Shown piece by piece: positions 25,390 through 34,060 of a stretch of DNA of 64,000 nucleotides. The DNA lies in contig NZ_FNHV01000001.1 of the NCBI RefSeq assembly GCF_900103585.1, positions 750,397 through 814,396 on the forward strand. Reading direction: 5' to 3'. This stretch comes from Streptomyces sp. cf386 (GTDB taxonomy: Bacteria; Actinomycetota; Actinomycetes; Streptomycetales; Streptomycetaceae). The position numbers and the translations under genes are program-made. Each line of letters opens with the position of its first letter. The first letter of the stretch is position 1. The notes beneath the pieces were generated by a model. It was given only the letters and a program-made list of their open reading frames with translations. It made no database searches and had not been told where the DNA came from.

Positions 25390-25905
25390 TCAGTGCGGCA
25401 GCCGTCGCAGCTGGACGAGTCCCAGCCAGGTCTCCGGCCCGGGCTGTACCTGGGCGGCGCGGACCGCGTACGCCCCGGGCTCCAGGTCCACCCGCAGATG
25501 CTCGGTCCGTTCCGTCTCCCCTCCCGGCCAGGCCGAGTCGAAGAGGACCACCGTGCCCGGCACCTTCCAGTGCACCTCGTGCCCCCAGTCCGCCGTGGCG
25601 AGGGCGGCCGGAACCCGCGCCAGCAGGTCCTCCTCGGAGTCGGCCGCGCACCACCGGACGAAAATGCCGTGGTCGGGAAGGTACGAGGTGGACGCGGGCT
25701 CGTCACCGAACACCAGCGCCGCGCTGTCCCCCACCGGCAGGAGTCCGACGAACCCGTCGACCTCGCAGGCCCGGTCGTAGTCGGACGCCGTCTCGTCGCC
25801 GTCGGCGCCCGCCCAGAACGGCAGCACCGTCTCCGGCACCGCTATCAGCGGGCCGCCTCCCGACTCCACCCACTCCACCGCGCCCGGTTCCGCGTATCGC
25901 ACCAT
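25390..25905 (-). CDS. Imm21-family immunity protein
   Basis: 171 residues. The family pattern is clear: WVESGGGPLIAVPETVLPFW, SDYDRACEVDGFVGLLPVG, ALVFGDEPASTSYLPDHG and FVRWCAAD. Imm21 proteins neutralise toxins of polymorphic or contact-dependent systems by direct binding in the cytoplasm. No toxin, WXG/ESX or type VI gene lies nearby, so this is an orphan immunity gene. A second in-frame ATG seven codons upstream exists; the shorter form starts at MVRYAEPGAVEW. Confidence 0.8.
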   Translation of the reverse strand: MVRYAEPGAVEWVESGGGPLIAVPETVLPFWAGADGDETASDYDRACEVDGFVGLLPVGDSAALVFGDEPASTSYLPDHGIFVRWCAADSEEDLLARVPAALATADWGHEVHWKVPGTVVLFDSAWPGGETERTEHLRVDLEPGAYAVRAAQVQPGPETWLGLVQLRRLPH

Positions 25906-25962
25906 GGCAGCAGAACCTACACGCACCGGGACCTCGCCAAGTCACCGTGGTCAACTCCAGCC

Positions 25963-26448
25963 TCAGCACCCGCAGTTGTCACCCGACACCGGCGCGGTCA
26001 GCGGGTCGACGGGGATGTTCTTGCGGCGCTGCCAGGTCTCGTACTCGAATCCCTCGCGGGCCCAGTACTCGAAGCCGCCGAGCATCTCCTTGACCTGGTA
26101 GCCGAGTTCGGCGAGGGCGAGCGCGGCACGGGTCGCGCCGTTGCAGCCGGGGCCCCAGCAGTAGGTCACGACGGGCACGGACTTGTCGAGGAGCTGCTCG
26201 GCCTGCTCGGGGATGAGGACGGTGGGGAGATGGACCGCGCCCGGGATGTGGCCCTGGTCCCAGGATTCGGTGGAGCGGGAGTCCACGACGACGAACGCGG
26301 GGTCACCGCCGGAGGCGAGGGCGGCGGCGACGTCGGAGACGTCCGCGTGGAAGGCGAGACTCGCCCTGAAGTAGGCGGCGGCCTCGGCCGGGGCGGCGGG
26401 GGCGACGCGGAGAACGGGGTTGGCGGCGGTCGCCGCAGTAGTCGTCAT
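25963..26448 (-). CDS. rhodanese-like sulfurtransferase
   Basis: 161 residues with one rhodanese domain (residues 35-135). The active-site Cys is in TYCWGPGCNGATRAA; FVVVDSRSTESWDQGHIPGAVHLP is the conserved first half. It would move sulfur from a persulfide or thiosulfate to an acceptor. The tail ends in NCGC, offering two extra cysteines. It is divergent from an Lrp regulator with a 94-base gap, a recurring pairing that suggests regulation by a sulfur amino acid. Confidence 0.88.
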   Translation of the reverse strand: MTTTAATAANPVLRVAPAAPAEAAAYFRASLAFHADVSDVAAALASGGDPAFVVVDSRSTESWDQGHIPGAVHLPTVLIPEQAEQLLDKSVPVVTYCWGPGCNGATRAALALAELGYQVKEMLGGFEYWAREGFEYETWQRRKNIPVDPLTAPVSGDNCGC

Positions 26449-26506
26449 GCCCAGAAATCTACGGCCGGTGATCGACTCCCTGAAGGGGAGATCCCCGGCC
26501 CTCCTC

Positions 26507-26536
26507 TTGATCTGCCGGGCATTTGCCTGCTATTCC
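26507..26536 (+). promoter_or_regulatory. promoter of the second Lrp gene
   Basis: TTGATC, an 18-base spacer and TATTCC; the ATG follows 6 bases after the -10, so the transcript is probably leaderless. Confidence 0.55.
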
Positions 26537-26542
26537 TCGCCC

Positions 26543-26989
26543 ATGACCGCGTTTTCCCCGGACGCCACCGACTGGCGCATCCTCGACGTCCTCCAGCGCG
26601 AGGGCCGCGCCAGCTTCGCCGAGCTGGCGCGTGCCGTCTCCATGTCCGCGAGCGCGGTCACGGAGCGGGTGCGGCGGCTGGAGGAGGCGGGCGTCATCCA
26701 GGGGTACGCGGCGGTCGTCGACCCCGAGCGGCTGGGGCTGCCGATCCTGGCCTTCGTGCGTCTGCGGTACCCCAACGGCAACTACAAGCCCTTCCACGAT
26801 CTCGTCGCCGCCACGCCCGAGATCCTGGAGGCCCATCACGTCACCGGTGACGACTGCTTCGTCATCAAGGTCACGGCCCGCTCGATGCAGCACCTGGAGG
26901 AGGTGTCCGGCAAGATCGGCGCGCTGGGCTCGGTGACGACGAGTGTCGTCTACTCCTCGCCGCTGCCCCGCCGACCGCTGGGCAACTGA
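26543..26989 (+). CDS. Lrp/AsnC-family regulator
   Basis: 148 residues. Helix-turn-helix DATDWRILDVLQREGRASFAELARAVSMSASAVTERVRRL and RAM domain ending VTTSVVYSSPLPRRP. The ATG giving MTAFSPDATDW is used; a longer reading through the rhodanese promoter is unlikely. It probably controls the divergent rhodanese gene and itself. Convergent with sbcC, seven bases away. Confidence 0.9.
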   Translation: MTAFSPDATDWRILDVLQREGRASFAELARAVSMSASAVTERVRRLEEAGVIQGYAAVVDPERLGLPILAFVRLRYPNGNYKPFHDLVAATPEILEAHHVTGDDCFVIKVTARSMQHLEEVSGKIGALGSVTTSVVYSSPLPRRPLGN

Positions 26990-26996
26990 ACCGAGG

Positions 26997-29900
26997 TCAC
27001 CCGACGCCGCGCTGCCGCAGCACCGACCCCGATCTCCCCTTCACGACCTCCAACTGCGCGTGGATCCGCCGCCGCAGATCGGCGACATGGCTGACGATCC
27101 CCACGCTGCGGTCGCGCTCACGCAGTGAGTCCAGGACGTCGAGTACCTCGTCGAGGGTCTGGTCGTCGAGGCTGCCGAAGCCCTCGTCGATGAAGAGGGT
27201 GTCGAGCCGGACTCCGCCCGCCTCGTCGGTGACCACGTCCGCGAGCCCGAGGGCGAGGGCGAGGGAGGCGAAGAAGGTCTCACCGCCGGACAGCGTCGCC
27301 GTGTCCCGCTCCCGCCCGGTCCAGGCATCGACCACGTGCAGCCCGAGCCCGCTGCGGCCACGACCGGCCCGGTCGTCGGAGTGGACCAGGGTGTAGCGGC
27401 CGGACGACATGCGCTGCAGCCGTACGGTCGCGGCGGCGGCGACCTGTTCGAGGCGGGCCGCGAGCACGTACGACTCCAGGCGCATCCGGCGTTCGTTGTC
27501 CGCCGAGGTGCCCGCGGTGAGCGCGGCGAGGCGGGCCACCCGGTCGTACTCCTCGCGCAGCGGGGCGAGTTGGCGTACGGCGGTGGCCGCTCGGGCGGAC
27601 AGGCGGTCGAGTTCGGTACAGCTCCGGGCGGCCGCGTCGCGCGCGGAAGCGGCTGCGCGGGCCCGCTGGGCGGCGGCGGAAGCGGTGCGCTCCGCGGACA
27701 CCACGTCGGCGGGCGGCTGCTGGGCGGCGGCCGAGGTGTCGGCCTCGGCGAGGACGGCGCGTACGGCGGCCTCCTCGGACTGCCAGGAGTCCAGGCGTCG
27801 TTGCAGCTCGCGGTGGGCGGTGTCGTCCAGGAGGGCGGCAGCCGCGGCCTGCGGGGTGTCGAAGCCCGCGCGGAAGGCCGCGTCGGCCAGGCGGGCGTCG
27901 GCATCTTTGAGTCGCTGGGCGGTGTCCTCGGCGGCGCGCGCGGTGTCGGCGGCCTCGGTGAGCAGCGCGACCTGCCGCTCCAGCTGCGCGGCCCGCGCGG
28001 CCACGCTGTCGGCGGCGCCGCGCGCCTGGGCCAACTCCGCTTCCAGGGCCGCCTTCTCCCGGTCCAGCCGCTCACGGTGGCCGACCCGGGCGGCGGCCCG
28101 GACCGCCGCCTGCTGGTGGGCGGCTGTGCGCTGCTCGTGTTCCGCCTCGGCCCGACGCAGCTCCTCGTGCGCGGAGTGCAGCGCGGAGGCGTCTTTGCGG
28201 GCCTGCGTGTACAGCTGCTCCAACTGATCTACCGCCTCGGCGAGTTGACGCGTCGGCAGGTCGCCGGCCTCGGCGGTGGCGGCGGCCAGGGCTTCCCTTA
28301 CGACGCCCAGGCGCCGTTCACTCTCGGCCTGCCGTCCCTCTGCCTGCTGGTACGCGGCGAGCGCCCGCTCCTCCGCCTCCCGGTCGATGTGTCCGGCGTC
28401 CTTGCGGGCGGGGGCGGGATGCTCGGTGGCACCGCAGACGGCACAAGGGGCGCCGTCCTGGAGCTGCGCGGCGAGTTCCGCCGCGATGCCGTTCAGGCGC
28501 TGTTCCTTGATGTCCAGCCACCCCGCCTTGGCCGCGAGTGCCTGCTCCTGGGCGCGAGCGGCCTGTTCGGCGGCCGTGTCCGTGTCGCCCGCCAGTTGGT
28601 CACGCATCCGGGCCGCGGCGAGCCGCTGCCGCGCGGGCTCGCGCTGCACGGCCACTTGGTCGGCGCGGTGCGCGGCCTCCTGCGCGGACTCGATCCGGGT
28701 CTGCAGCCCGGCGCGGGTCGCCGCCCACCCGGCGAGCCATGCCTCGGCATCCAGACGGACCTCGTCGTCCGCCCGCTCCTGGCGATCCAACTGCGCCCGC
28801 TCCGCCATGAGTTCGGTCAACTGCCGCTCGCCCCGACGGGCCGACTCGAGCCCGCCCAGCTCCTCGGCGAACCGCCGTGCGGCGGCCGAGAGCCCGGCGG
28901 CACCGGAGTCGGCGAAGGTGTGCGAGGCCTGCCCGTCCTCCGGAGCGCCGCCGGACCCGAAACCGGCGCCGCGGTCCGGCCCCTCTCCCGGGCCTCCCCC
29001 ACCGAAGGCGTCCCGCAGCAACGCACGCGCGCGTGCCTGCGCCATGGCCGCCTGCCGGTGCTCGGCCTCGGCGGCCTCCCGCAGCTCCAGTGCAGGTGCC
29101 ACCGCCTCGGCCTTGCGGGCCCGCTCCATGCGCGCCTGCGCCTCACGGTGGGCGTCGGCCCGCCCCGCCAGCAGCCGGGCCCGCCCCTGCGCCTCGGCGA
29201 ACCGCCGCTGCAACCGGGCCACTTCGTGTACGTCCGCCAGGGCACGGTCGGCCGCGGCCTGGGCCGACTCGGCGGCCAGGAGGCGGCAGTGGGCGACGGT
29301 CAGCTGTTCGCGGGCGGTGCTGCGGGCGACGGCGGCGGCACCCAGGATGGCCTCGGCCAGGCCGGGCTCGCCCGGGGCGAGGTCGGGCAACGGCATGGCG
29401 TCTCCCGCCGCCTGTTGCATCCGGTGCGCGTCGGCCAGCAGCGCGGCGTCGCCGTCCCGCACCTGGGCCTCGGCGGCCCGGCGACGCTCGGCGAGGCGCT
29501 TCTCGACCTCGGCGAAGCGGTGGGTGTCGAAGAGGCGGCCCAGCAGCTTGCCGCGGGCCTCGGCGTCGGCGCGCAGGAAGCGGGCGAAGTCGCCCTGGGG
29601 CAACAGCACGACCTGGCAGAACTGCTCGCGGCTCATGCCGAGCAGCTGGGTGATCTCCTCGCCGATCTCCTGGTGCGAGCGGCTGAGGTCCTTCCAGGTC
29701 CCGGCCTGAGTGGCGTACTCGCGCAGCCAGCTCTGCGCCTTGTCGAGCGTCGTACCCGAACCGCGCTTCTTGGGGCGCTCCCAGGGTGGCTGCCGGGTGA
29801 CCTCCAACCGGCGCCCGGCGACGGTCAGTTCGAGGCGGACCTCCGTGCGTGTGCCGGACACGGCGTGGTCGCTGCGCAGCGTCATGCCCTGGCCGCTCTG

Positions 29901-30080
29901 CCGGGCGCCCGGAACGGAGCCGTAGAGCGCGTAGCAGACGGCGTCCAGGACGGAGGTCTTGCCGGCACCGGTGGGGCCGTGCAGCAGGAAGAGCCCGGCG
30001 GTCGACAGCGCGTCGAAGTCGACGGTCTGGGAGCCGCCGAACGGACCGAACGCCGTCACATCGAGGCGATGGAGCCTCAC
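26997..30080 (-). CDS. sbcC: SbcC nuclease-complex ATPase subunit
   Basis: 1027 residues with SMC/Rad50 architecture: Walker A GPTGAGKTS at 35-43, two long coiled coils (about 170-500 and 590-850), a zinc-hook CxxC in APCAVCGATEH near residue 545, then LSGGETFFASLAL and Walker B LFIDEGFGSLDD near 930-985. With SbcD it forms the SbcCD complex that trims hairpins and protein-blocked DNA ends. The GTG start overlaps the sbcD stop as GTGA, so the two subunits are made in a coupled way. Confidence 0.95.
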   Translation of the reverse strand: MRLHRLDVTAFGPFGGSQTVDFDALSTAGLFLLHGPTGAGKTSVLDAVCYALYGSVPGARQSGQGMTLRSDHAVSGTRTEVRLELTVAGRRLEVTRQPPWERPKKRGSGTTLDKAQSWLREYATQAGTWKDLSRSHQEIGEEITQLLGMSREQFCQVVLLPQGDFARFLRADAEARGKLLGRLFDTHRFAEVEKRLAERRRAAEAQVRDGDAALLADAHRMQQAAGDAMPLPDLAPGEPGLAEAILGAAAVARSTAREQLTVAHCRLLAAESAQAAADRALADVHEVARLQRRFAEAQGRARLLAGRADAHREAQARMERARKAEAVAPALELREAAEAEHRQAAMAQARARALLRDAFGGGGPGEGPDRGAGFGSGGAPEDGQASHTFADSGAAGLSAAARRFAEELGGLESARRGERQLTELMAERAQLDRQERADDEVRLDAEAWLAGWAATRAGLQTRIESAQEAAHRADQVAVQREPARQRLAAARMRDQLAGDTDTAAEQAARAQEQALAAKAGWLDIKEQRLNGIAAELAAQLQDGAPCAVCGATEHPAPARKDAGHIDREAEERALAAYQQAEGRQAESERRLGVVREALAAATAEAGDLPTRQLAEAVDQLEQLYTQARKDASALHSAHEELRRAEAEHEQRTAAHQQAAVRAAARVGHRERLDREKAALEAELAQARGAADSVAARAAQLERQVALLTEAADTARAAEDTAQRLKDADARLADAAFRAGFDTPQAAAAALLDDTAHRELQRRLDSWQSEEAAVRAVLAEADTSAAAQQPPADVVSAERTASAAAQRARAAASARDAAARSCTELDRLSARAATAVRQLAPLREEYDRVARLAALTAGTSADNERRMRLESYVLAARLEQVAAAATVRLQRMSSGRYTLVHSDDRAGRGRSGLGLHVVDAWTGRERDTATLSGGETFFASLALALGLADVVTDEAGGVRLDTLFIDEGFGSLDDQTLDEVLDVLDSLRERDRSVGIVSHVADLRRRIHAQLEVVKGRSGSVLRQRGVG

Positions 30081-31240
30081 CGCGCCACCTCCCGCACGGC
30101 CTCGTCGGCCCGCACCGCGTCGAACGCGTCCCGCAGCACGCCCTGTTCACGCATGTCGGGCCCGGCCCCCCGCACATGCGCCACGAAGTCCTCCGCGATC
30201 TCCTGGTCGCTCCGGCCGGCGAGCCGCTGCGCATAGGACACCTCGGGATCGTCCGGCGCCCGCTCGGGGTCGAAGACGAGGCTGAGGGTGTGCGGGAAGC
30301 GTTCGGCGAGGCGGGCCATGGGGTCCGCCGGGCGCACCGCGTCCGTGAGCGTCGCCTCGACCCACGCCTCCTCGTGCCGCGCGAGTGCGGGGTCGGCGAG
30401 CAACTCCTCCAGAGTCCCCCGGATCCGGGCCAGCGCGCGCGGCACCGGGCAGTCGACGCGCTCGGCGGTGACCGCACCCTCGGCGTCCAGGTCGACGAGC
30501 CACATGCTCTTGCGGTGGTCGGCCTCCGAGAAGGAGTACGGCAGGGGCGAGCCGGAGTAGCGGACGCGCTCGGTGATGGTCTGGCAGCCGTGCAGATGCC
30601 CCAGGGCCGCGTAGTCGACGTCGTCGAAGACCCCGGCGGGCACCGCGGCCACCCCGCCGACGGTGATGTCCCGCTCGCTGTCGCTGGCCTCGCCCCCGGT
30701 GACGAAGGCGTGCGCGAGGACGACCGACCGGGTGCCACGCGCGCGTGTGGCGAGGTCGGCACGCACCCGGTCCATGGCGGCGGCGAGCACGGCCTCGTGT
30801 CCGGGCTTCTCCACGCCGAACTCGTCCTTCACCAGGGCGGGTTCGAGATAGGGCAGCCCATAGAAGGCCACGTCACCGAAGTCGTCCCGGAGCACGACCG
30901 GCGTGCCGCACGCGGACGGCTCGGTACGCAGATGGATGCCCGCGCGGCCGATCAGCCCCGCACCCACGCCGAGCCGGCGTGCCGAGTCGTGGTTGCCCGA
31001 GATCATCACCGTCGGCACACCAAGATCGGCGAGCCGGTGCAGGGCGTCGTCGAACACCTCGACCGCGGCGAGCGGCGGCACCGCCCGGTCGTACACGTCT
31101 CCCGACACGACCACCGCGTCCACGCCGCGCTCACGCACGGTCGCGACGAGGTGACCGATGAACTCGGCCTGGGCGCCGAGCATGCCGACCCGGTGGAACG
31201 CCCGGCCGAGATGCCAGTCGGAAGTGTGCAGGAGCCTCAT
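30077..31240 (-). CDS. sbcD: SbcD exonuclease subunit
   Basis: 387 residues. Calcineurin-like phosphoesterase motifs: HTSDWHLGR at 5-13, VSGDVYDRA, MISGNHDSARR and the later LGHLHGCQ, which hold the two Mn ions of the Mre11/SbcD nuclease. The ATG giving MRLLHTSDWHLG is the family start. First gene of the sbcDC operon, with a 4-base overlap into sbcC. Confidence 0.95.
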   Translation of the reverse strand: MRLLHTSDWHLGRAFHRVGMLGAQAEFIGHLVATVRERGVDAVVVSGDVYDRAVPPLAAVEVFDDALHRLADLGVPTVMISGNHDSARRLGVGAGLIGRAGIHLRTEPSACGTPVVLRDDFGDVAFYGLPYLEPALVKDEFGVEKPGHEAVLAAAMDRVRADLATRARGTRSVVLAHAFVTGGEASDSERDITVGGVAAVPAGVFDDVDYAALGHLHGCQTITERVRYSGSPLPYSFSEADHRKSMWLVDLDAEGAVTAERVDCPVPRALARIRGTLEELLADPALARHEEAWVEATLTDAVRPADPMARLAERFPHTLSLVFDPERAPDDPEVSYAQRLAGRSDQEIAEDFVAHVRGAGPDMREQGVLRDAFDAVRADEAVREVAR

Positions 31241-31321
31241 GATCCCCGAGACTAACGGGCGGGTCTGACAGCACGGGTGGTTACTCCCGTATCGCCCCGT
31301 CATGGCAGGCCCGCCATATGC

Positions 31322-31372
31322 GCGTTACGGACATTTCAGTCGCCGACATCTCATCAGTTGCCGACATCTCAC
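31322..31372. repeat. 18-bp direct repeats upstream of sbcD and downstream of the YigZ gene
   Basis: CAGT(C/T)GCCGACATCTCA(T/C) occurs at 31337 and 31355 back to back, with a weaker third copy before it. The array lies in the 150 bases between the YigZ stop and the sbcD start, so it may be in the sbcD promoter region. Confidence 0.75.
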
Positions 31373-31392
31373 CCGAGCAGCAGCTCAGCTCG

Positions 31393-32019
31393 TCACGCGT
31401 CCCCGTACGCCTCTCCCCCGAGCTCGAACCCCGCCGTCCCCGCCGTCACGTCCGCGAGCCACCCCCGGAACGCCGCCACCTCGGCCTCCGGCAGACCGAT
31501 CTCGATGGTGACCACCTCCGCGTACCGCACGTCGCGCACCTCGCGGCCGGTCGACCGCAGGTCGTTCTGCACCTTGCCGGCGCGCTGGTGGTCGACGGTG
31601 ACCGTGGCCAGCCGGAAGCGGCGGCGGGTGAGCGTGCCGAGCGTGTCCAGGGCCTCGCCCACGGCTCCGCCGTACGCCCGGATGAGCCCGCCCGCGCCGA
31701 GCTTCACGCCGCCGTAGTAGCGGGTGACGACGGCGACGACGTAGCGCATGTCACGGCGCAGCAGCATCTGGAGCATGGGGACGCCTGCCGTGCCGCCCGG
31801 TTCGCCGTCGTCACTGGCCTTCTGGATCGCGGCGTCGGCGCCGATGACGTAGGCCCAGCAGTTGTGGGTGGCGTCCGCGTGCTCCTTGCGGACGGCGGCA
31901 AGGAACTCCTGGGCCTCCTGCTCGGTGGCGGCCGGGGCGAGCGCACAGATGAAGCGTGAGCGGTTGACCTCGGTCTCGTGCACGCCCGCGTGGGCGACTG
32001 TGCGGTACTCGTCCTGCAT
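31393..32019 (-). CDS. YigZ/IMPACT family protein
   Basis: 208 residues. UPF0029 N-terminal domain with the family signature GEPGGTAGVPML and VVTRYYGGVKLGAGGLIRAYGGAV; residues 135-205 form the DUF1949 ferredoxin-like C-terminal domain. Related to eukaryotic IMPACT, a regulator of Gcn2; in bacteria a translation or ribosome-linked role is suspected but not settled. It lies 47 bases after the SixA gene on the same strand and may end that operon. Confidence 0.9.
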   Translation of the reverse strand: MQDEYRTVAHAGVHETEVNRSRFICALAPAATEQEAQEFLAAVRKEHADATHNCWAYVIGADAAIQKASDDGEPGGTAGVPMLQMLLRRDMRYVVAVVTRYYGGVKLGAGGLIRAYGGAVGEALDTLGTLTRRRFRLATVTVDHQRAGKVQNDLRSTGREVRDVRYAEVVTIEIGLPEAEVAAFRGWLADVTAGTAGFELGGEAYGDA

Positions 32020-32066
32020 CGGGCCAGCCTATGCGCCGCGGCCACGCCCGCCCGCGCGGGAGGTGC

Positions 32067-32609
32067 TCACTTCTTCCTGCCCCGCGCCACCATCACGTCC
32101 GTGAGCAGCGCGGTGCCGGGCGCGAGCGCCCGCCAGGCGAGCCCGTGCCAGGCCAGGACGGCGATCGCCGACGTCGGGAACTTCGTGCGGACCTCGTCCA
32201 GGGTGTCGTCGAGGCCGTCCCCGGCGAGTTCGAGGACGAGGTCCTCCAGGCCCGGGTTGTGCCCGACCAGCAGCAGCGTCTCGACCTCGGGGGGTACCTC
32301 GCGCACGACGGCCAGGAGGTCGGGCACGTCGGCCGCGTACAGCCGCTGGTCGAGGCGCACCGGTGGCGGCGTGCCCCACTCGGCGGACGCCAGTTCCCAG
32401 GTGGCACGCGCGCGTGCGGCGGTCGAGCACAGCGCGAGATCCGGCAGGCAGTCCGCGTCGGCGAGCATCCGGCCCGCGACCGGGGCGTCCCGAAGCCCGC
32501 GCGGGGCGAGCGGGCGTTCGTGGTCGGCGACGCCGTCCGGCCAGGCGGACTTGGCGTGCCGCAGGACGACCAGACGGCGCAGCGGGCCGGCTCCGATGCG
32601 AGCGGTCAT
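32067..32609 (-). CDS. SixA-type phosphohistidine phosphatase
   Basis: 180 residues of the histidine phosphatase superfamily. The catalytic motif is VLRHAKSAWPD near residue 15 (RHG replaced by RHA, as in SixA), and the second His is in LLVGHNPGLEDL. It removes phosphate from phospho-His in signalling proteins. The ATG giving MTARIGAGPLRRLVV overlaps the upstream gene's stop (ATGA), indicating translational coupling. Confidence 0.88.
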   Translation of the reverse strand: MTARIGAGPLRRLVVLRHAKSAWPDGVADHERPLAPRGLRDAPVAGRMLADADCLPDLALCSTAARARATWELASAEWGTPPPVRLDQRLYAADVPDLLAVVREVPPEVETLLLVGHNPGLEDLVLELAGDGLDDTLDEVRTKFPTSAIAVLAWHGLAWRALAPGTALLTDVMVARGRKK

Positions 32610-33325
32610 GACGGGTTTCCCAGGTCGTGGGCGAGGTCGAGGCCGAGGAGGCGGTCGGCGTAGGCGTATGTCTCGAAGCGGGCGCCGTCGGGCAGGTCCG
32701 GCGCGGTCTCCACCCAGCGCAGGACTCCGAGGACTCCGGGCATGTCCAGGTCGTCCTCCCACGCGGTGCGGAGCTCCGCCCGCACCTCGTCGGGGATGGG
32801 CCGCGACGGTCGCTGTGCCCAGGTGGCGACGGCGCCGCGCCAGCGTACGAGGGTGTCGTGGGCATCCGCGAGGGCGGCCGTGTCGAGCTGCAGGGGCACG
32901 CTTCTGCGCCGCGACAGCAGCGCGAGGCGCAGGGCGGCGGGATCGGCCTCGTCGGGAGGTGCCTCGGCGTGCACGGGCGCGACGGCGACCCGCACTCCGT
33001 CGGGTTCCGCGCCGCCCTCGCGTACGACATGGAGGACCTGTGCCTCGCCCAGTCCCGACGCCGCGTCCCGGCCGTCCTCGAAGGGCCGGATGCCCAGCGC
33101 CGCGGCGCCGGCCCGCAGCTCCGCCTGCTGCCGCTCCTCGTCGAGCAGCGCCCAGACCGGCGTACCGCCGAGCTCCAGGGCGCGGACGAGAAGGTCGGCG
33201 ACCAGCAGTATCCGCAGGGCGGTGACGTCGAAGCCCTCCGTATGCGCCTCGACGCGGGTCAGGCCCCGGCGGGCGGGGGCGGCGTCCACGGGCTCGCCGG
33301 TTCGGGCGTCGATGATGCGCAGCAC
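32606..33325 (-). CDS. cysteinyl-tRNA synthetase-like protein lacking catalytic motifs
   Basis: 239 residues. LRIIDARTGEPVD at the N-terminus, ADLLVRALELGGTPVWALL, and the C-terminal DDLDMPGVLGVLRWVE...FETYAYADRLLGLDLAHDLG resemble parts of CysRS (N-terminus and the DALRAL/anticodon-side helices). HIGH and KMSKS are both absent, so it cannot activate cysteine. Streptomyces genomes carry such proteins without a known role. Start: a GTG 6 bases behind TACGCT is chosen; longer starts (33427, 33442) are possible. Coupled to sixA. Confidence 0.68.
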   Translation of the reverse strand: MLRIIDARTGEPVDAAPARRGLTRVEAHTEGFDVTALRILLVADLLVRALELGGTPVWALLDEERQQAELRAGAAALGIRPFEDGRDAASGLGEAQVLHVVREGGAEPDGVRVAVAPVHAEAPPDEADPAALRLALLSRRRSVPLQLDTAALADAHDTLVRWRGAVATWAQRPSRPIPDEVRAELRTAWEDDLDMPGVLGVLRWVETAPDLPDGARFETYAYADRLLGLDLAHDLGNPS

Positions 33326-33577
33326 GGAGCGAGCGTAGGCGGACGGACCGTCCTGCGCAGCCATCCGGCCCGTTTTCCGGTCACCGTGGCGGGCTTCGGG
33401 TCTGCCGGAAGTTCGCTGGTCGTCCATGGTTGTACGGGCCATTCAGGCACACGACGCGTAGGTCGTGTCCGGGCATCGCCACCCCGGGAATCCTTGTGGG
33501 CCGTCGGCCGTTGTGCGTGGTGACGACAGAGGGACGACGGTTGGACGGAAGTCCCACGAGGCGCAGGGAGGCCGACG

Positions 33578-33985
33578 GTGCACGGCGACGAGGCAACGGT
33601 CCGCAAGATCCTCACCGAACTGGGCGACACCTGGGCGATCGTGGGCCTGTCGTCGAACCAGCGGCGAGCGGCGTACGGCGTCACCGAGGTGCTGCAGCGC
33701 TACGGCAAGCGCATCGTGCCGGTCCATCCGAAGGCGGAGACGGTCCATGGCGAGCAGGGCTACGCCTCCTTGGCGGACATCCCCTTCGACGTGGACGTGG
33801 TCGACGTGTTCGTGAACAGCGACCTCGCCGGTCCGGTCGCCGACGAGGCGGTCGCCAAGGGTGCCAAGGCGGTCTGGTTCCAGCTGGGAGTCCTCGACGA
33901 GGCGGCGTACGACCGCACCCGCGCGGCGGGACTGGAGATGGTCATGGACCGCTGCCCGGCGATCGAGATACCGCGCCTGGGCTAG
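33578..33985 (+). CDS. CoA-binding domain protein
   Basis: 135 residues forming one CoA_binding Rossmann domain: TWAIVGLSSNQRRAAYGV, YGKRIVPVHPKAETVHG, VDVVDVFVNSDLAGPVADEA and KAVWFQLGV. Related to the small YccU family rather than to ADP-forming acyl-CoA synthetases. Its ligand and role are unknown. GGGAGG 7 bases before the GTG sets the start. Confidence 0.88.
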   Translation: MHGDEATVRKILTELGDTWAIVGLSSNQRRAAYGVTEVLQRYGKRIVPVHPKAETVHGEQGYASLADIPFDVDVVDVFVNSDLAGPVADEAVAKGAKAVWFQLGVLDEAAYDRTRAAGLEMVMDRCPAIEIPRLG

Positions 33986-34060
33986 GGGCGTCTTCCAGGG
34001 CACATCGAGCCGCCCCCGGAACCCTCCCCTCCCCGCGTCGGCCGCCCGCATAATGCTCGG

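Noticed and set aside
27336..30236. 966-codon open frame on the plus strand opposite sbcC
   Set aside because: It is a shadow of the high-GC codon pattern; the Gly/Arg/Leu-rich translation has no family and sbcC is unmistakable.
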